Shown: positions 61,640 to 64,000 of the stretch, piece by piece
Layout of the letters: every line of letters begins with the position of its first letter
Position numbering within the stretch: the first letter of the stretch is position 1
From: Actinernus sp. WN-2022
Lineage: Eukaryota; Cnidaria; Anthozoa; Actiniaria; Actinernidae
Assembly (NCBI GenBank): GCA_030867875.1
Contig: JAOWCC010001751.1
Span: 25,474,369-25,538,368, forward strand
Length of the DNA: 64,000 nucleotides
Direction of reading: 5' to 3'
Position numbers and translations under genes: made by a program
Notes under the pieces: model-generated
What the model saw: only the letters and a program-made list of their open reading frames with translations
Told to the model about the DNA's origin: nothing
The model's database searches: none

Positions 61640-61717
61640 TACATGTAGGCATGCATGTACCTGTATGTATATTTGCATTGTAATGAGGGAACTTTCTTTT
61701 GTTATTTTTATTTTTAG

Positions 61718-61802
61718 GAAGGAAGAGCTTGATAGTAGCAGTAGTGCTTTACCCCTGTGGCTATTGGAACTAATTCCTGCTATCAAGTTTGACATTAACA
61801 CA
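61718..61802 (+). CDS. BLTP1: BLTP1 exon 7
   Basis: An 85-base exon (TTTTTAG acceptor, GTATGT donor) reading GKEELDSSSSALPLWLLELI then PAIKFDINT, which matches the family's LIPVIKVDIST-like strand. It ends in phase 0. Confidence 0.85.
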
Positions 61803-62031
61803 GTATGTGCTAGAGGTTTTTACTATGGCTTTTCTTAAATTCAGTGACTTTTAGGTCAAGATTAATAACAACAAATACAGTTTTACAAAAGGTTCACTTG
61901 TTAGACCAGCTGTTGCACAGTAAATACATTGTACCATGGTCACCTTTGACATACATGTACTTTGCTTGACTGTCTCAAACTTTTCAGTTAACTTCAGTGT
62001 CAATGAAATATGAGCTGAAATTCTTTTGCAG

Positions 62032-62118
62032 TGTAAGGTTGCATTTGGAAACAAGCTTTTTGAGACAACTCTAGGCATCCAATTTGAGAGTGCTGCAGGA
62101 CTATACACAACATCACAG
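62032..62118 (+). CDS. BLTP1: BLTP1 exon 8
   Basis: An 87-base phase-0 exon after TTCTTTTGCAG: CKVAFGNKLFETTLGIQFES then AAGLYTTSQ, aligned with the family's GRLAFGN...TLCINF segment. The donor is GTAATT. Confidence 0.85.
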
Positions 62119-62157
62119 GTAATTGTATTTCTGTATGGGAGGGTATGCCATTCCATC

Positions 62158-62350
62158 AGCTGAGTGTTGATCGATCGACCGTGGTCGACTGTGGTCGACC
62201 TTGGTTGAGCGATCGATCGACCATAGTCGACTATGATCGACCGTGGTCGTCTGTAGTTGGCTGATCGATCGACCATTGTCGAGCGACTGATCCACCATTC
62301 CACAGTTCCAACCATCAGAGGATGACTGTAATCGACCACGATCGTAAGAG
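62158..62350. repeat. Tandem ATCGATCGACC / GTGGTCGAC repeat
   Basis: Short self-complementary words (GATCGATCGACC, TAGTCGACTA, GTGGTCGAC) recur about ten times with variation. Confidence 0.75.
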
Positions 62351-62739
62351 GATGACTGCATGTAATCGACTGCAATCATCATAACCCTGTTTCATTGCCG
62401 GTTTGTTCATTTGACAATGACGTAATAATAATTATTCATTACATGAACGTTTGAGAACAACAATCAACTGGTCGATCAATCGATGATTGACCTGCTAGAA
62501 TGGTCTACTATGTTGTATGGGGACAATATAATTTGAGTTATTGAAGAAGGGTTCTGAGGACAGTTTTTTATTCTTTTTAAATCGATCTGAATCATGTAAT
62601 TATACAAGTCAGAATGAAAGATGAATGCAGTCATATTTTTCACTTCCCAGACTGTGCATGCACATTTTGAAAGAAACCTGGAATAGTTATTGATAATTAA
62701 GTGGAAATGAGAGTCAACAGGTAAAGTTATTTATTTATT

Positions 62740-63180
62740 CTCAGACTGAGGATTATTAGTTCTCTAGCTAGTACAAGCTAATTACCAAGATTAACCAATT
62801 CTGAGGAATACGATTTAACGTCTTGTCCAAGGACGTGTTGGTAGAAATAAGAGCAGGCTGATGTACTGGGTAATAATTCCCTTCTCTTCACAAATAGTAT
62901 GACATGTTCTTTTACATCCCCACTTATAAAGAAATAAAGAAGTGTTGGGAGACAAGGCCAATGGCTTTTACGTCCCTACCGGTTTCTGGGAAACCCCCAC
63001 ACTTCACCCTAACCTTTAATGGTTAATCATTAATAAAACGATGCATATCCAAGGGAGGAGTGGGTGGGTAAATTCCCAGAAACCGGGATTGAGCCAGATA
63101 ATGCCAGAGCCAGATTGGAATGCACAACCATCCACATTCATGACCAGCGCTCTGAGCTATTCGGCACTTCCAACACTTGC
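62740..63180 (-). mobile_element. Candidate tRNA-derived SINE, diverged
   Basis: Minus-strand head near 63110-63170 has GAATAGCTCAGAGCGCTGG like a tRNA A box, with a weak B box. An inverted pair CCGGTTTCTGGGAA / TTCCCAGAAACCGG lies inside. Boundaries uncertain. Confidence 0.45.
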
Positions 63181-63231
63181 AAAATCTGTACATGAAAATG
63201 ACTCATGAACTATGTGCTTTTGTCATTGTAG

Positions 63232-63341
63232 TCGAACTCATCCCTGGACCATTTTATGCACCTTGTGAAATGTAATGGGAGGAATGTCAGAGTTATGCTC
63301 TTCCCAAGTCCTGGCTACAATGCATCTGGACCCAGAGATGA
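63232..63341 (+). CDS. BLTP1: BLTP1 exon 9
   Basis: A 110-base exon after GTCATTGTAG: SNSSLDHFMHLVKCNGRNVR then VMLFPSPGYNASGPRDE, strongly like the LDQFMHIVK...NVRVMLVPSPRY segment of KIAA1109. It ends in phase 2 at GTATGT. The next exon is beyond the window. Confidence 0.88.
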
Positions 63342-63505
63342 GTATGTACACATACTAGTTCTTGAGAGATTCCTATCTCGAAATGATGGGTTATTTCTGG
63401 ATTTTATTGTACAAATACCCCTAAAGTTGCCCATGTAGAACAGAATTTTGTATGAGTGAGGCAAAAATATGGCCTTACTGTAAGTACTGTTAGTACTGTA
63501 CATTG

Positions 63506-63756
63506 TAGCCTGCGAATACAGCTGTCTCGCATCGGGAACCACAATCAAAACATGGCTCCCGAGAGAGACGTCTGCGTCTTGAGACAGAAAATTTCATACT
63601 GATGATGTTTCGCGGACAGGATCTGGTCGCGTCATTCGATTGGCTTTTATGTGATAATTAGGCATACTAACCAACCAAATGATGCGACCAGATCCTGTCT
63701 CGGGGGCCACGTTTTGATTGTGATTCCCGATGCGAGACGGCTGTATTCGCAGGCTA
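63506..63756. mobile_element. Palindromic MITE with 9-bp target duplication
   Basis: Inverted ends TAGCCTGCGAATACAGC and its complement; 9-bp direct repeats TGTACATTG at 63497-63505 and 63757-63765, the target size expected for Mutator-like elements. Inverted GGATCTGGTCGCGTCAT pair inside. Confidence 0.8.
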
Positions 63757-63982
63757 TGTACATTGTAACTTACTGTACCATAACTCTGTAATTTGATTGG
63801 ATCAGAAAGACAAAAAACAATAGGGAAACCACTTCAATGTCATACTGTGCCGCACAGTAAACGTGCTGTGAGTATACACAATCTGCTCTATTTGGCTGTA
63901 CCAACATACCACATGCAAACCAGAACCTGCATCTATAGACTTGCAGAAACTCTTGCAAGTGATTCCCAAAACATTTTGCCAG

Positions 63983-64000
63983 TTAAAGTGCACATAACCC
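63983..64000. mobile_element. Likely start of another TTAA MITE, cut by the window end
   Basis: TTAAAGTGCACATAACCC resembles the left end of the element at 19969 (TTAA then AGTGCATATAAGCCC). Confidence 0.4.

Noticed and set aside
62113..62382. Minus frames across the ATCGATCGACC repeat
   Set aside because: Simple-sequence artefact in a BLTP1 intron.

Overview
The window looks like nuclear DNA of a cnidarian, most likely an anthozoan (coral or sea anemone). The evidence is AT-rich, intron-rich animal genes, many 5'-truncated non-LTR retrotransposons with ATT-type 3' tails, tRNA-derived SINEs, dense MITEs with TTAA, TA, 8-bp or 9-bp target duplications, and one complete Polinton/Maverick (adintovirus-like) element. 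The organism assignment is an inference, since nothing here names a species.

Left part (1-31.7 kb). This is repeat-rich DNA around a secreted trypsin-like serine protease gene. The full gene has four exons (8753-13329, + strand, about 308 aa). Its last exon and flanks exist a second time at 1061-2432 (exon 4 at 1684-2060), part of a segmental duplication whose two copies have been split by different insertions, so each copy shows the other's empty sites. Further right are a broken minus-strand host exon block (17.2-19.6 kb), a 5.3-kb hAT-like element (21.6-26.9 kb), a 36-bp satellite with a nested MITE (27.3-29.1 kb), and an element with GGATCATTTGCGG subterminal repeats (29.7-31.7 kb).

Right part (32.4-63.4 kb). 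Nine + strand exons with matching splice phases encode the N-terminus of BLTP1 (KIAA1109/tweek), a giant bridge-like lipid transfer protein. The gene continues past the window.

Intron 3 of BLTP1 carries an 18,133-bp Polinton (37156-55288). It has 354-bp terminal inverted repeats (one mismatch seen), a 5-bp target duplication CAATA, and a 154-bp palindrome at each extreme end. It encodes a family-B DNA polymerase of protein-primed type, a retroviral-type integrase, an A32-like packaging ATPase, a probable double jelly-roll major capsid protein, a candidate minor capsid protein and several small membrane proteins. The right arm adds unusual genes: a TFIIB-like transcription factor, an F-box/ankyrin protein, a protein with a zinc motif reminiscent of giant DNA viruses, and an unknown protein. 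The sequence suggests two promoter classes. A module in the TIRs is reused upstream of right-arm genes (candidate early class), and palindromic TATA-like boxes sit between divergent capsid genes (candidate late class). The TFIIB-like protein could link the two. Two frameshifts, near the polymerase N-terminus and in the 48.2-49.9 kb gene, suggest a recent but slightly decayed copy.
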